Positions 1-10,633 of a stretch of DNA of 41,606 nucleotides are shown in pieces. A model generated the notes under the pieces. That model ran no database searches. It worked only from the letters and a program-made list of their open reading frames with translations, and had not been told where the DNA came from. This DNA is from Oxalobacteraceae bacterium (lineage in GTDB: Bacteria > Pseudomonadota > Gammaproteobacteria > Burkholderiales > Burkholderiaceae_D): assembly GCA_027484285.1 (NCBI GenBank), contig JAIXTG010000209.1:1-41606 (forward strand). The letters are read 5' to 3'. Position numbers and translations under genes: made by a program. Each line of letters opens with the position of its first letter. The stretch's first letter is position 1.

Positions 1-79
1 TACTGGCTGGTCCAACGGGAATTGCGAAAGACCGCGATTGTATCAAAACTTCGTCGTTGTGGCGATGCTCGGCTGCAAT

Positions 80-1087
80 TTAATGATTGCGGTCGACGGC
101 AAAGCTTGCCAGCGCCAGCAATGCGGACTTGTGCGGGCCTTCGGGCAATACGGCAATGGCGTCCTTGGCACGAGCGGCAGCGCGCTCGGCTTGCTCGCGG
201 GTGTAGTCAAGCGCGCCCGAGCGGGTGATGGCGGACAGTACTTCGTCGAAGTGAGCCTCGTCGCCGCTGGCGATACAGTTGCGCACGAGTTCACGCTGCT
301 GCGGCGAGCCGTGCTGCATCAGGTAGATCAGCGGAAGGGTCGGTTTGCCTTCCCGCAGGTCGTCGCCGACATTCTTGCCAATATCTTCTGCCTTGCCGGA
401 GTAGTCGAGCACATCATCGATCAGCTGGAAAGCGGTGCCGATCGATCGTCCATATTCTGCGCAGGCGGCGATGCCGCGCTCCGGCGCGCCGGCCACCAGG
501 CTACCGAGCTCGGTCGCAGCCTCGAACAGTTTGGCAGTTTTGGAGCGGATCACCTGAAGATAGCGTTCCTCGGTCACGTCCGGGTCATGCATATTCATCA
601 GCTGCAGCACCTCGCCCTCGGCGATCACATTGGTCGCATCGGCCAGGATCTGCATCACCCGCATGTTCTGTATCGATACCATCATCTGGAATGCGCGCGA
701 GTAGACGAAATCACCGACCAGCACCGAGGCCGCGTTGCCGAACAGGGCGTTGGCAGTCTCCCGGCCGCGGCGCAGTGAGGATTCGTCGACAACGTCGTCA
801 TGCAGCAGGGTGGCGGTATGGATGAACTCGACCACTGCCGCCAGCTTGACGTGGTCTTCGCCGCGATAGCCCCAGGCATTGGCGGCAAGCAGGACCAGTG
901 CTGGCCGGATGCGCTTGCCACCGGCGCTGATGATGTACTCGGCAATCTGGCTGACCAGCGGAACATCCGAATGCAGCTGCGAGCGGATCGTGGCATCGAC
1001 GGCCAGCATATCGTCGGCGATCGCGGACAGGGGGTTGTGCGGTGCAGCGGGCATGGAGGCGAACACGGTGGAGGCGGAGTATGTCAA
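80..1087 (-). CDS. ispB: octaprenyl diphosphate synthase
   Basis: Trans-isoprenyl diphosphate synthase that extends farnesyl diphosphate with isopentenyl diphosphate to make the ubiquinone side chain. The 335-residue frame shows the family landmarks: GGKRIRP near residues 56-62, the first aspartate-rich motif DDVVD at 97-101 inside [10 protein letters not shown], and the second, DDVLD, at 224-228, with [16 protein letters not shown] after it. Both Mg2+-diphosphate binding motifs are intact. The start is uncertain: ATG at 1087 has no Shine-Dalgarno, and a TATAAT hexamer on the minus strand (1101-1096) lies so close that the ATG at 1054 ([10 protein letters not shown]) is at least as likely. 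The gene is divergent from rplU-rpmA-obgE, a common arrangement in proteobacteria. Octaprenyl rather than another chain length is inferred from the organism group. Confidence 0.93.
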   Translation of the reverse strand: MTYSASTVFASMPAAPHNPLSAIADDMLAVDATIRSQLHSDVPLVSQIAEYIISAGGKRIRPALVLLAANAWGYRGEDHVKLAAVVEFIHTATLLHDDVVDESSLRRGRETANALFGNAASVLVGDFVYSRAFQMMVSIQNMRVMQILADATNVIAEGEVLQLMNMHDPDVTEERYLQVIRSKTAKLFEAATELGSLVAGAPERGIAACAEYGRSIGTAFQLIDDVLDYSGKAEDIGKNVGDDLREGKPTLPLIYLMQHGSPQQRELVRNCIASGDEAHFDEVLSAITRSGALDYTREQAERAAARAKDAIAVLPEGPHKSALLALASFAVDRNH

Positions 1088-1212
1088 ATCGCGCGATTAT
1101 ACGATGCGTCCCGTGAGCACATGGCATGCGGCGTTCGGAGGCCGGGAGGCTGGACGGTCATGCCGGCCATTGCTCTCCAATCAGGCTTCGCGAGGCGCAT
1201 TGACGCCGGGTT

Positions 1213-1241
1213 TTGACCTGCGCGCTAAGTCCATGTATAAT
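1213..1241 (+). promoter_or_regulatory. sigma70-type promoter of rplU-rpmA
   Basis: TTGACC (1213-1218) and TATAAT (1236-1241) are separated by 17 bases, close to the ideal housekeeping promoter. Transcription would begin near 1248, giving a leader of about 105 bases before rplU. It is the strongest promoter match seen by eye in the window, fitting ribosomal protein genes. Confidence 0.8.
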
Positions 1242-1352
1242 TTGAGGTTTTCCCGATTTGGTAACGCTTTTGCGAGGCACGGTCGGGCAAAGCAGTGTCC
1301 CGAGGCCGCGAGGTCGCGGGTGAAATCCCGAAAATCAATCGATGAGGTTCCC

Positions 1353-1664
1353 ATGTACGCGGTCATAAAAACCGGTGGCAAGCAATACAAAGTTGCTGCC
1401 GGCGAAAAACTTAAAGTAGAACAGATACCGGCAGACATCGGCGCTCAAATCACTCTGGATCAGGTGCTTGCAGTAGGCGCCGGCGAGGCCATCAAGTTTG
1501 GCGCGCCACTGGTTCAGGGTGCTACGGTGCTGGCTACGGTAGTGGCGCATGGTCGCCACGACAAGGTGAAAATTTTCAAGATGCGTCGACGCAAGCACTA
1601 CCAGAAGCGTCAGGGCCATCGCCAGAATTACACCGAACTGCAAATCGTCTCGATCAACGGCTAA
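1353..1664 (+). CDS. rplU: 50S ribosomal protein L21
   Basis: L21 binds 23S rRNA in the large ribosomal subunit. The 103-residue protein begins [14 protein letters not shown] and carries the basic [16 protein letters not shown] stretch typical of the family signature; its length matches the usual 103 residues. The open frame continues upstream of this point, but the ATG at 1353 is preceded by GAGG at 1344-1347 with a 5-base spacer, and homologues start here. It is followed after 36 bases by rpmA, the standard L21-L27 pair, and is read from the promoter at 1213-1241. Confidence 0.97.
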   Translation: MYAVIKTGGKQYKVAAGEKLKVEQIPADIGAQITLDQVLAVGAGEAIKFGAPLVQGATVLATVVAHGRHDKVKIFKMRRRKHYQKRQGHRQNYTELQIVSING

Positions 1665-1700
1665 TCCCGGCGAGACCCACCACCGAATCAGGAGCATCAA

Positions 1701-1958
1701 ATGGCACACAAAAAAGGCGGCGGCACTACGCGCAACGGCCGTGACTCGGAGTCGAAGCGTCTCGGCGTAAAAGTCTACGGCGGCCAGGCCATCAATGCCG
1801 GCGGCATCATCGTCCGCCAGCGCGGTACCCGTCTGCATGCAGGCGAGAACGTCGGCATGGGCAAGGACCACACCCTGTTCGCGCTGACCGACGGCACCGT
1901 CAAGTTCGCGACCAAGGGCGCAGACAAGCGCCACGTTGTGACCGTGATCCCGGCCTGA
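1701..1958 (+). CDS. rpmA: 50S ribosomal protein L27
   Basis: L27 reaches toward the peptidyl transferase centre with its N-terminal tail. The 85-residue protein begins [19 protein letters not shown] and has the GG-x-I-x-x-RQRGTR signature in the first half, as expected. There is no N-terminal cleavage extension of the Firmicutes type. AGGAG at 1690-1694 with a 6-base spacer supports the start. It is cotranscribed with rplU and followed by a strong intrinsic terminator at 1979-2008, so most ribosomal-protein transcripts should end before obgE. Confidence 0.97.
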   Translation: MAHKKGGGTTRNGRDSESKRLGVKVYGGQAINAGGIIVRQRGTRLHAGENVGMGKDHTLFALTDGTVKFATKGADKRHVVTVIPA

Positions 1959-1961
1959 TAA

Positions 1962-3137
<1,176 letters not shown>

Positions 3138-3178
3138 ATCTCCCTCCCGGTTAACAAGCACAGCCCGTCCGCATCGCC

Positions 3179-4297
3179 ATGTCATCCGTCATCCAGCAAG
3201 CGCAGCGCGTGATCGTCAAGGTCGGTTCTTCCCTTGTTACCAACGAAGGCCGGGGGCTGGATCATGCGGCCATCGCAAAATGGGCAGACCAGATTGCCCA
3301 GCTTAGGCGGATGGGCAAGCAGGTGGTCCTTGTCAGCTCGGGCGCGATCGCCGAGGGCATGCAGCGTCTTGGCTTTGACAAGCGACCGACCGGCATCCAT
3401 GAGCTGCAGGCTTGCGCTGCAGTCGGCCAGATGGGGCTGGCGCAAATCTACGAGACCAGTTTCCGTTCGCACGGGCTGCGCACCGCGCAGGTGCTGCTGA
3501 CGCACGCTGACCTTGCGGACCGCGAGCGTTACCTGAATGCGCGCTCGACGCTTTTCACGCTGCTGGATCTTGGCGTGATCACGGTGATCAACGAAAACGA
3601 CACCGTTGTCACCGATGAGATCAAGTTCGGCGACAACGACACCCTCGGTGCGCTGGTCGCCAACCTGATTGAGGCAGACGCGCTGATCATCCTGACCGAC
3701 CAGCGCGGGCTGTACACCGCCGATCCGCGCAAGGACCCGAGTGCCGAGTTCGTGCACGAAGCCGCAGCAGGCGATCCGCGGCTGGAGGCGATGGCCGGCG
3801 GCGCCGGCACCGGTATTGGCAGTGGTGGCATGCTGACCAAGATCCTCGCAGCGCGGCGTGCGGCCAAGTCGGGTGCACACACCGTCATTGCATGGGGGCG
3901 GGAAGAGCAGGTGCTGGTGCGGCTGGCTCAGGGCGAGGCAATCGGCACGCAACTCTCCGCACAGACCGCGCGCCTGACCGCGCGCAAGCAGTGGATGGCT
4001 GATCACCTGAAGACGGCAGGCAGGCTAGTGCTCGATAACGGGGCAGTGCAGAAGCTGAGCGCCGAAGGCAAGTCGCTGCTCCCAATCGGTGTCGTCGAGG
4101 TCGGCGGCGAATTCGGACGGGGCGACGTGGTGACCTGTGTCGATGGATCAGGCCGTGCAATCGCACGCGGCATCACCAATTACGCAAGCACGGAAGTGCG
4201 GCGCATCCTGCGCAAGCCTTCGTCGGAAATTGCGGCCATCCTGGGCTACGTGGAAGAGGAAGAACTGATCCACCGCGACAACCTGGTCTTGCTGTAG
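3179..4297 (+). CDS. proB: glutamate 5-kinase
   Basis: Phosphorylates L-glutamate with ATP in the first step of proline biosynthesis. The 372-residue protein has the amino-acid kinase fold at about residues 8-255: [25 protein letters not shown], the VINENDTV / [14 protein letters not shown] substrate region and the [12 protein letters not shown] segment. A PUA domain follows from about residue 280 to the end ([30 protein letters not shown]). Length and both domains match full-length bacterial ProB. It follows obgE with 41 bases between, a pairing also found in other betaproteobacteria. The 3' end converges with rppH across 28 bases and I see no clear terminator there. Confidence 0.96.
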   Translation: MSSVIQQAQRVIVKVGSSLVTNEGRGLDHAAIAKWADQIAQLRRMGKQVVLVSSGAIAEGMQRLGFDKRPTGIHELQACAAVGQMGLAQIYETSFRSHGLRTAQVLLTHADLADRERYLNARSTLFTLLDLGVITVINENDTVVTDEIKFGDNDTLGALVANLIEADALIILTDQRGLYTADPRKDPSAEFVHEAAAGDPRLEAMAGGAGTGIGSGGMLTKILAARRAAKSGAHTVIAWGREEQVLVRLAQGEAIGTQLSAQTARLTARKQWMADHLKTAGRLVLDNGAVQKLSAEGKSLLPIGVVEVGGEFGRGDVVTCVDGSGRAIARGITNYASTEVRRILRKPSSEIAAILGYVEEEELIHRDNLVLL

Positions 4298-4325
4298 CCG
4301 GCTGCCCGATGCCGAACGCCCTCGG

Positions 4326-4910
4326 TCAAGGCTGTTCGGCGCGGACAACAACGACCGGAGGCGTGTCGCCTGCGGATTGCGCGGCAGCCAGCGGCGCTTT
4401 GGGCGTGCCGCGCGGCCTGCGCGCATGAGCCTGAGCAGGCCGGTTAATGAAGCGCGACAGTTCCTGCAGCGCCTTCATGTAGACATCCCGCTTGAACTCG
4501 ATCACCACATCCATCGGCACCCAGTAGTCGTGCCAGCGCCATGCGTCGAATTCCGGATGCTCCGATACGCGCAGATTCACGTCGCAATCCCGGCCGACCA
4601 TCCGCAACAGGAACCAGATCTGCTTCTGGCCGCGATAGTGGCCGCGTACCTCGCGCTTGATGAAATGATCGGGAACGTCATAGCGCAACCAGTCGCGCGT
4701 GCGGCCAATGATCTTCACATGCTCCGCGCGCAGCCCGACTTCTTCCTCGAGCTCGCGATACATCGCCTGCTCGGGGGTTTCGCCATGCTTGATCCCGCCT
4801 TGCGGGAATTGCCACGAATGTTCTCGCACCCGCTTGCCCCACCAGACTTCGTTCTGATGGTTCAGGAGGATGATGCCGACGTTCGGGCGATAGCCTTCAC
4901 GGTCCAGCAT
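4326..4910 (-). CDS. rppH: RNA pyrophosphohydrolase (Nudix)
   Basis: RppH removes pyrophosphate from the 5' triphosphate of mRNAs and so starts RNase E-dependent decay. The 194-residue form begins [17 protein letters not shown]. The Nudix box runs from residue 38 to 60, with G38, E44, R52, E53, E56, E57 and G59 in the GX5EX7REUXEEXGU pattern. A basic, Ala/Pro-rich tail follows the Nudix fold from about residue 165. The open frame extends further upstream to 4988, but the ATG at 4910 has GAGGTG just before it and matches family starts. It is divergent from proS, a neighbour pair seen widely in betaproteobacteria. Confidence 0.95.
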   Translation of the reverse strand: MLDREGYRPNVGIILLNHQNEVWWGKRVREHSWQFPQGGIKHGETPEQAMYRELEEEVGLRAEHVKIIGRTRDWLRYDVPDHFIKREVRGHYRGQKQIWFLLRMVGRDCDVNLRVSEHPEFDAWRWHDYWVPMDVVIEFKRDVYMKALQELSRFINRPAQAHARRPRGTPKAPLAAAQSAGDTPPVVVVRAEQP

Positions 4911-5081
4911 GATGCACCTCGATCCTTGTGCGTCCGGCCGCGCGACCGCGAGCTGCAATCGGCGTGGCACGCATGCGGTGCCCGCCATTGAGAAGATGCT
5001 GCGGTTCGCGGGCGCCGGCTCGCGAATACTTTAAAATTGGGTTTGATTATAACCCTCTATTTTTCAAAAAATTTTTCCTCC

Positions 5082-6806
5082 ATGCGCGCCTCCCGATTTT
5101 TTGTTTCCACCCTCAAAGAAGCCCCGTCCGACGCCGAGATCGTCAGCCACAAGCTGATGCTGCGCGCCGGGATGATCAGGCGCCTTGGTTCGGGCATCTA
5201 CAACTACATGCCCATGGGCCTGCGCGTGATCCGCAAAGTGGAGAACATCGTTCGGCAGGAGATGGACCGGGCCGGTGCCATCGAACTCCTGATGCCGTTG
5301 GTCCAGCCGGCCGAGCTTTGGCAGGAGACTGGCCGCTGGGACAAAATGGGCCCGGAGCTGTTGCGTCTCCAGGATCGCCACGGCCGGGACTTTGCACTCC
5401 AGCCGACGTCCGAAGAGGTGGTGACCGACATCGCCCGCAGTGAAATCAGGTCGTACCGCCAGCTGCCGGTGAACTTTTATCACATCCAGACCAAGTTCCG
5501 CGATGAGCGCCGCCCCCGCTTCGGCCTGATGCGCGGCCGCGAGTTCACGATGAAGGATGCGTACTCGTTTGACCGCAACGTCGAAGGGCTTGAGCGCTCC
5601 TACCAGCTGATGGTCGATGCCTACAATCGCATCTTCACCCGTTTCGGCCTGAAATTCCGCGCGGTGGCTGCCGACAACGGCGCGATCGGCGGTTCCGGTT
5701 CACAAGAATTCCACGTAATCGCCGATACCGGCGAGGATGCGCTGGTCTATTGCCCGACTTCCGACTACGCAGCCAACATTGAGGCAGCCGAGGCGCTCGC
5801 ACCTGCTGCGCCGCGCGCAGCGGCCGTGAAGCCCTTGTCCAAGGCGCCGACCCCGGGCAAAGAGCGTTGCGCTGATGTCGCCACGCTGCTGGGCCTTCCG
5901 CTGACGCAGACAGTGAAGTCCATCGTCCTGTCTGTCGAGAGGGACGAAGGTGCGCGCGAAATCTGGCTGCTGCTGCTGCGCGGCGACCACGAGCTCAACG
6001 AAGTCAAGGCTGGCAAGCTGCCGGGCATTGGCCCGTTCCGCTTTGCCAGCGACGCAGAAATCGTCGAGCACTTCGGATGCAAGCCCGGTTACCTCGGCCC
6101 GATCGCTACGGCAAAGCCGGTGACGATCGTGGCGGATCGCAGCGTGGCTGCAATGAGCGACTTCGTTTGCGGCGCGAATGAAGAGGGTTTCCACTACACC
6201 GGTGCCAACTGGGGGCGCGACCTGCCCGAGCCCATGGTGGCCGACATCCGCAATGTGGTCGCCGGCGATCCTTCTCCGGATGGCAAGGGCGTGCTCGAGA
6301 TACAGCGCGGTATCGAAGTCGGGCATGTATTCCAGCTGGGTACCCGATACTCGGAAGACATGAAGGCGACTTATCTCGATGAAAAAGGACAGCCGCAGCT
6401 GATGCAGATGGGGTGCTACGGCATTGGCATCACACGCATTCTTGGTGCCGCAATCGAGCAGAACTATGACGAGCGCGGCATTATCTGGCCTGCGTCGATC
6501 GCGCCTTTCGAAGTCGTGCTCTGCCCGATGGGTTACGACCGGAGCGCCTCTGTAAAGGAGGCGACCGACGCGCTGTATGAGTCACTGCAGGCAGCCGGTG
6601 TCGATGTCGTCCTCGACGACCGAGGCGAGCGCCCGGGCGCGATGTTCGCCGACTGGGAACTGATTGGTGTCCCGCATCGGGTCGTCATCGGCGAGCGTGG
6701 CCTGAAGGACGGCATGCTCGAATATCAGGGGCGGCGCGACGAAGCGGCGACGACAGTGCCGCGCGATGGCATGCAAGCCTTCCTGCAGGCGAAGCTGGCT
6801 GCCTGA
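5082..6806 (+). CDS. proS: prolyl-tRNA synthetase, bacterial type with editing domain
   Basis: Charges tRNA-Pro with proline. The 574-residue protein starts [19 protein letters not shown], the usual start of this type, so the earlier ATG at 5037 is rejected. The class II catalytic core shows motif 2 around [14 protein letters not shown] and motif 3 around [14 protein letters not shown]. Between the catalytic motifs, at roughly residues 230-400, lies the YbaK-like insertion that clears mischarged Ala-tRNA-Pro. An anticodon-binding domain ends the protein. Length agrees with the E. coli type (about 572). The region before the start is AT-rich and lacks a good Shine-Dalgarno. A transglycosylase gene starts 5 bases after the stop. 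Confidence 0.96.
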   Translation: MRASRFFVSTLKEAPSDAEIVSHKLMLRAGMIRRLGSGIYNYMPMGLRVIRKVENIVRQEMDRAGAIELLMPLVQPAELWQETGRWDKMGPELLRLQDRHGRDFALQPTSEEVVTDIARSEIRSYRQLPVNFYHIQTKFRDERRPRFGLMRGREFTMKDAYSFDRNVEGLERSYQLMVDAYNRIFTRFGLKFRAVAADNGAIGGSGSQEFHVIADTGEDALVYCPTSDYAANIEAAEALAPAAPRAAAVKPLSKAPTPGKERCADVATLLGLPLTQTVKSIVLSVERDEGAREIWLLLLRGDHELNEVKAGKLPGIGPFRFASDAEIVEHFGCKPGYLGPIATAKPVTIVADRSVAAMSDFVCGANEEGFHYTGANWGRDLPEPMVADIRNVVAGDPSPDGKGVLEIQRGIEVGHVFQLGTRYSEDMKATYLDEKGQPQLMQMGCYGIGITRILGAAIEQNYDERGIIWPASIAPFEVVLCPMGYDRSASVKEATDALYESLQAAGVDVVLDDRGERPGAMFADWELIGVPHRVVIGERGLKDGMLEYQGRRDEAATTVPRDGMQAFLQAKLAA

Positions 6807-6811
6807 CGACG

Positions 6812-7429
6812 ATGGCAGGTGCGCCGCGGCCCCCGCGTTCGCGCCTGCACCTGCTGGCGCTCGTGTTCGGCGCACTCGTGCCGCCGGCGTTCGCCGGCAA
6901 CCAGAAGGAAGAAGCTCTTGCGGACTCAGTTCGCGTGGCCCTGTCGCGCGCGATAACTGATCCCCGTCCGCCGCAGCTGAGCTTCGCCGGAGAGGCTGAT
7001 CGACAGGAATGGGAGCGCTGGTTCGGTGCCATGTCGACCCGCTTGCAGCGCAGGATGCCGGATGCCATGGTGCGCAGCGAATTCCTTCAGACGGTCTGGT
7101 ACGAGTCGCGTCGCGCGGGCCTCGAGCCGGCGTTGGTGCTTGGGCTGATCCAGGTCGAGTCTGGCTTTCGAAAATATGCGATCTCGAGGGTCGGTGCGCG
7201 CGGCTACATGCAGGTCATGCCGTTCTGGACCCGAGTGATCGGGGACGGGCAGCCATCAAAGCTGTTCCAGATGCAGTCCAACCTGCGTTACGGCTGCGCG
7301 ATACTTCGCATGTACATTGATCTGGAGAGGGGAAACCTCTTTCTTGCCCTCGGCCGTTACAACGGCAGCCGCGGAAGGCCAGAGTATCCAAATGCAGTAC
7401 TGGCCGCGTGGAAGCGCTGGCAGCACTGA
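6812..7429 (+). CDS. lytic transglycosylase, SLT family
   Basis: Cleaves the MurNAc-GlcNAc bond of peptidoglycan in the periplasm, forming 1,6-anhydro ends. The 205-residue protein has a signal peptide with a hydrophobic core at about residues 12-27 and a likely cleavage after AFA (28). The SLT domain has catalytic Glu116 in QVESGF, GYMQVMP at 131-137, and YNGS at 183-186. It is small compared with Slt70 and carries no extra binding domain. The start lies 5 bases after the proS stop, so the two genes are probably cotranscribed, as in several Burkholderiales. A stable terminator follows at 7441-7476. Confidence 0.9.
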   Translation: MAGAPRPPRSRLHLLALVFGALVPPAFAGNQKEEALADSVRVALSRAITDPRPPQLSFAGEADRQEWERWFGAMSTRLQRRMPDAMVRSEFLQTVWYESRRAGLEPALVLGLIQVESGFRKYAISRVGARGYMQVMPFWTRVIGDGQPSKLFQMQSNLRYGCAILRMYIDLERGNLFLALGRYNGSRGRPEYPNAVLAAWKRWQH

Positions 7430-7440
7430 ACGGCTGCGCA

Positions 7441-7476
7441 AACAAAAACGCCCGCATCATTGCGGGCGTTTTTGTT
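7441..7476. terminator. bidirectional intrinsic terminator
   Basis: A perfect 15-bp inverted repeat (7441-7455 and 7462-7476) with a 6-base loop. The core is GC-rich and both outer arms are A/T runs, so it gives a terminator with a U tract in either direction. It sits between the convergent transglycosylase gene and the SWIB histone-like gene and can serve both. Confidence 0.92.
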
Positions 7477-7489
7477 CGGCTCCTGAAGC

Positions 7490-7999
7490 TTATTTCAAGT
7501 GGCCAGAGATGAGCTTGGTCATCTCGAACATGGAGACGGTCTTCTTGCCACCGAAGACGGCTTTCAGCTTGTCGTCTGCATTGATGTTGCGCTTGTTGAC
7601 TGCGTCCTGCAGCTTGTTCTTCTTGATGTAGTCCCAGACCTTCTTGGTCACGTCGGTACGCGGCATCGGCGTTGCGCCGATCACTGCGGCGAGTTCCGAC
7701 GACGGGGTCATGGGCTTCATGAACGCTGCATTCGGCTTGCGTGCAGTTTTGACCTTTTTCGCAGGTGCCTTCTTGGCTGCAGCCTTTTTAGCAGGGGCTT
7801 TCTTGGCGACGGCTTTCTTTGCTACCGGCTTCTTTGCAGCGACAGTTTTCGCGGCGGACTTCTTGGCTGCAGGCTTTTTGGCGACGACCTTCTTGGCCGG
7901 TGCCTTCTTTGCTGCGGTCTTCTTCACTGCTGCCTTTTTTGCTGCGGGTTTCTTCGCGGCCGGCGTCTTCTTAGCTGCCGCTTTCTTGGCTGTAGCCAT
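7490..7999 (-). CDS. histone H1-like protein with C-terminal SWIB domain
   Basis: The 169-residue protein is a fusion of two parts. Residues 1 to about 88 are almost only Lys, Ala, Pro and Val in AAKK/PAKK repeats, like the C-terminal tail of eukaryotic histone H1, and should bind DNA non-specifically. Residues from about 94 to the end form a SWIB/MDM2-type domain (MTPSSELAAVIG, VWDYIKKNKLQD, NADDKLKAVFG, MFEMTKLISGHL). SWIB domains are known from eukaryotic chromatin remodelling complexes and occur in Chlamydia and many betaproteobacteria, where their partner is not established. AGGAGG lies 7 bases before the ATG. A possible promoter is at 8055-8083. A nucleoid-associated role is inferred from composition. 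Confidence 0.9.
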   Translation of the reverse strand: MATAKKAAAKKTPAAKKPAAKKAAVKKTAAKKAPAKKVVAKKPAAKKSAAKTVAAKKPVAKKAVAKKAPAKKAAAKKAPAKKVKTARKPNAAFMKPMTPSSELAAVIGATPMPRTDVTKKVWDYIKKNKLQDAVNKRNINADDKLKAVFGGKKTVSMFEMTKLISGHLK

Positions 8000-8307
8000 T
8001 GTTGAACCTCCTATGCTGTCATGGTGAAAAATTGCGCCAATTCACGCACCGCCAATAGTCTTAGGGTTTTGTTTGTGATGCAAGTGTTTTTTAGCAGTTT
8101 TCCTTGCTTTTTCCCTCTGGAGCAGGGCCAAAAACAGGCGCGGTGATCGAGTCTTGCGGAGGATGCGAACGGGTGCAGGGACAGGCACCGGTAGGCGGTG
8201 CCGCGGGGTGCCGAAGTCCGGGTGGGGCAGAGAGTGGCCCGAGCAAGGCCGGGAGGAGGGGGTGAGAGAGGGCGGGACGAAGTGCCGCCCAGGTGCTCAG
8301 GCGGGGA
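8000..8307. other. 308-base spacer between ffh and the SWIB gene
   Basis: No convincing gene. The left part holds the ribosome-binding site and a candidate promoter of the SWIB gene. The right part lies just after the ffh stop and, read in the ffh direction, is C-rich and G-poor (about 8225-8280), with a 7-bp hairpin at 8184-8202 but no U tract. This looks more like a Rho-dependent than an intrinsic ffh terminator. Confidence 0.5.
8055..8083 (-). promoter_or_regulatory. possible promoter of the SWIB histone-like gene
   Basis: On the minus strand TTGCAT (8083-8078) and GACTAT (8060-8055) are 17 bases apart. The -35 element is good and the -10 element poor. The surroundings (about 8060-8120) are AT-rich compared with the rest of the window. 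Confidence 0.4.
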
Positions 8308-9675
8308 TCAGCGCAGGCCGGGCATCATGCCCTTCATCCCGCGCATCATCTTCATCAAGCCGCCGCCTTTTAGCTTTTTCATCATTGACTGCATCTGGTC
8401 GAACTGGGCAAGCATTCGGTTCACTTCCTGCACCTGTACGCCGGCGCCGGTGGCGATGCGGCGCTTGCGGGACGCCTTGATCAGGTCGGGCTTGGCGCGC
8501 TCCTGCGGAGTCATCGCATTGATGATGCCCTCCATGCGACGCACCTGCTTTTCAGCCTGGTCCATGTTGGTGCCATTGGCCGCCTGCTGCAGTTGCGCGG
8601 GCAACTTGTCCATGAGTCCGGACAGGCCGCCCATTTTTTTCATTTGCGAAAGCTGTGCTTTGAAGTCGTTCAGGTCAAATTTCCCCCCGCCCTTGATTTT
8701 CTGCGCCAGCTCCTCGGCAGCGGCGATGTCGACGCCTTTGCGCGCCTCCTCGACCAGCGCGACGATGTCGCCCATGCCGAGGATGCGGTTCGCCATGCGC
8801 GCCGGGTCGAAGGCCTCGAGCCCATCGAGCTTTTCGGCAACGCCGGCAAACTTGATCGGCTTGCCCGTCACATGCCGGACCGACAACGCTGCGCCACCGC
8901 GCGCATCACCATCCAGCTTGGTGAGGACCACGCCGGTCAGCGGCAGCGCATCGTTGAATGCGCGGGCGGTGTTGATGGCGTCCTGTCCCAGCATCGCATC
9001 CACCACGAACAGTGTCTCAATGGGCTTGACCGCCGAGTGCAGCGCGCTGATTTCCTGCATCATCGCCTCGTCAATGCCGAGCCGTCCTGCAGTATCAATC
9101 AGCAGCACATCGTGATGGTGGCGACGCGCCCAGTCGACTGCAGCCAGCGCGATGTCCACCGGCTTTTGAGAAGGTTCGGACGGGAAGAAATCCGCGCCGA
9201 CCTGGGTGGACACCGTCTGCAGCTGGCCAATCGCGGCCGGCCGGTAGACGTCGGTTGAGACAGTGAGTACTTTTTTCTTCTTCTGCTCGCGCAGATATTT
9301 CGCCAGCTTGCCGGTCGTTGTGGTCTTGCCGGCGCCCTGCAGGCCGGCCATCAGGATGATTGCAGGCGGCTGCGTGGCGAAAGAAAGTTGCGACGCTTCC
9401 TGCCCGAGGTCAGCCCCCATCAACCGGGCCAGCTCGTCATGAACCACGCCGACCAGCGCCTGACCTGGGGTCAGCGAGCCAATCACTCCCTCGCCGAGCG
9501 CCTTTTCCTTCACCCGCGCGATGAACTCGCGAACTGCCGGCAGGGCGACATCGGCCTCGAGCAGTGCGAGCCTGACCTCGCGCAGCATGTCGGCGGTGTT
9601 CGACTCGGTGAGTCGCGCTTCGCCGCGCATGGTTTTGACAACTTTGGAGAGGCGTTGGGTGAGGTTATTGAGCAT
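8308..9675 (-). CDS. ffh: signal recognition particle protein Ffh
   Basis: GTPase subunit of the signal recognition particle, which binds 4.5S RNA and signal sequences of nascent membrane proteins and docks with FtsY. The 455-residue protein begins MLNNLTQRLSKVVKTM. It has the N domain (1-95), the G domain with GLQGAGKTT at 111-119, DTAGR at 194-198 and TKLDG at 252-256, and a methionine-rich M domain from about 330, with the RNA-binding segment SRKRRIATGAG at 402-412. The C-terminus is very Met/Gly/Lys-rich. The open frame runs upstream to 9837, but ATG at 9675 is the conserved start. It is divergent from the CcsA-like gene. Confidence 0.97.
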   Translation of the reverse strand: MLNNLTQRLSKVVKTMRGEARLTESNTADMLREVRLALLEADVALPAVREFIARVKEKALGEGVIGSLTPGQALVGVVHDELARLMGADLGQEASQLSFATQPPAIILMAGLQGAGKTTTTGKLAKYLREQKKKKVLTVSTDVYRPAAIGQLQTVSTQVGADFFPSEPSQKPVDIALAAVDWARRHHHDVLLIDTAGRLGIDEAMMQEISALHSAVKPIETLFVVDAMLGQDAINTARAFNDALPLTGVVLTKLDGDARGGAALSVRHVTGKPIKFAGVAEKLDGLEAFDPARMANRILGMGDIVALVEEARKGVDIAAAEELAQKIKGGGKFDLNDFKAQLSQMKKMGGLSGLMDKLPAQLQQAANGTNMDQAEKQVRRMEGIINAMTPQERAKPDLIKASRKRRIATGAGVQVQEVNRMLAQFDQMQSMMKKLKGGGLMKMMRGMKGMMPGLR

Positions 9676-9820
9676 CGGTTTGCTTGGTTTCAGGCCGGAA
9701 GCGCAGCGCACGACACAGGGACGGCACAGGGGCGGCGCAGGAGAGAATACGGTCATGCATTCTACCGCAGGCCCGACCATGGACGCCGGTCCCCCTGCGG
9801 GGCTGGTGTACACTTGCCTG

Positions 9821-10633
9821 ATGCAACTGCTCACCATTCATGCTGCCGGCCTGCTGTACGTCATCTGTTCGCTGCTGCCCGAGCAGCGCCGCCGCGTGGT
9901 CGCTGCCGGAACGGCACTGGCGTGGCTGTTGCACGGCATGTCGCTGGCGCATATCGTGATCGCGCCCGATTTCCTCCGTCTTGGCTTTGCCGCCATGTTG
10001 TCCGCCGCGCTCTGGCTTTCCGTGGCTGCCTACTGGGCGGAGAACCTCAATCTGGCGGTCGACGGGTTGCGTCGGCTGGTATTGCCGGCCGCAGCGATTG
10101 CCATCGTCCTGCCCGTCCTTTTCCCCGGTACGCTGATCCCGCTCGAGGGGCGATCGCCGTTGTTCTCATGGCATATCGCGCTCTCCACGCTGGCGTACGG
10201 ATCCCTCACGATTGCCGCTTTTCATGCCGTCCTGATGGCCATGCAGGAGTCCCGGCTGCACTCTCTGGCAGCCACCGCCACCCGCCGCAGCTGGTTCGCG
10301 CTGGCAGTTGATCGCCTGCCAGCGCTGCTGACCATGGAGCGGCTTCTGTTCCGCATGATCGGTATCGGATTTGCACTGCTGACGCTCACCGTGCTGTCTG
10401 GCATCTTCTTTTCGGAGGAGTTGTTCGGCAAAGCATTCCGGCTCGAGCACAAGACGGTCTTTACCCTGATGTCCTGGGGGTTGTTCGGCGCATTACTGGC
10501 GGGGCGCTACTGGCGGGGCTGGCGCGGCAAAACTGCCCTGTCCTTCACTCTGATCGGCTTCACCACGCTGCTGCTCGCCTACGTCGGTAGCCGCTTCGTG
10601 ATGGAAGTGGTGCTTCACCGGGCGGCTGCATGA
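9821..10633 (+). CDS. inner membrane protein, CcsA/YpjD family
   Basis: A polytopic membrane protein of about 270 residues with roughly eight hydrophobic segments, related to the cytochrome c assembly protein family (CcsA/CcmC/HemX/YpjD). Conserved features include the WHIALSTLAYGSLTIAAFHA segment and a histidine-containing EHKTVFTLMSW stretch. Proteins of this group in this position, divergent from ffh, are usually annotated as YpjD/CorE; a direct role in haem handling is not shown. ATG at 9821 puts a membrane segment right at the N-terminus; ATGs at 9755 and 9779 in the same frame would add a polar leader. The stop overlaps the next start by 4 bases (ATGA), so the two are translationally coupled. 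Confidence 0.85.
   Translation: MQLLTIHAAGLLYVICSLLPEQRRRVVAAGTALAWLLHGMSLAHIVIAPDFLRLGFAAMLSAALWLSVAAYWAENLNLAVDGLRRLVLPAAAIAIVLPVLFPGTLIPLEGRSPLFSWHIALSTLAYGSLTIAAFHAVLMAMQESRLHSLAATATRRSWFALAVDRLPALLTMERLLFRMIGIGFALLTLTVLSGIFFSEELFGKAFRLEHKTVFTLMSWGLFGALLAGRYWRGWRGKTALSFTLIGFTTLLLAYVGSRFVMEVVLHRAAA

Noticed and set aside
1..79. Left edge checked for a tRNA or terminator after ispB
   Set aside because: No cloverleaf, CCA end or stable hairpin with a T tract could be found in these 79 bases.
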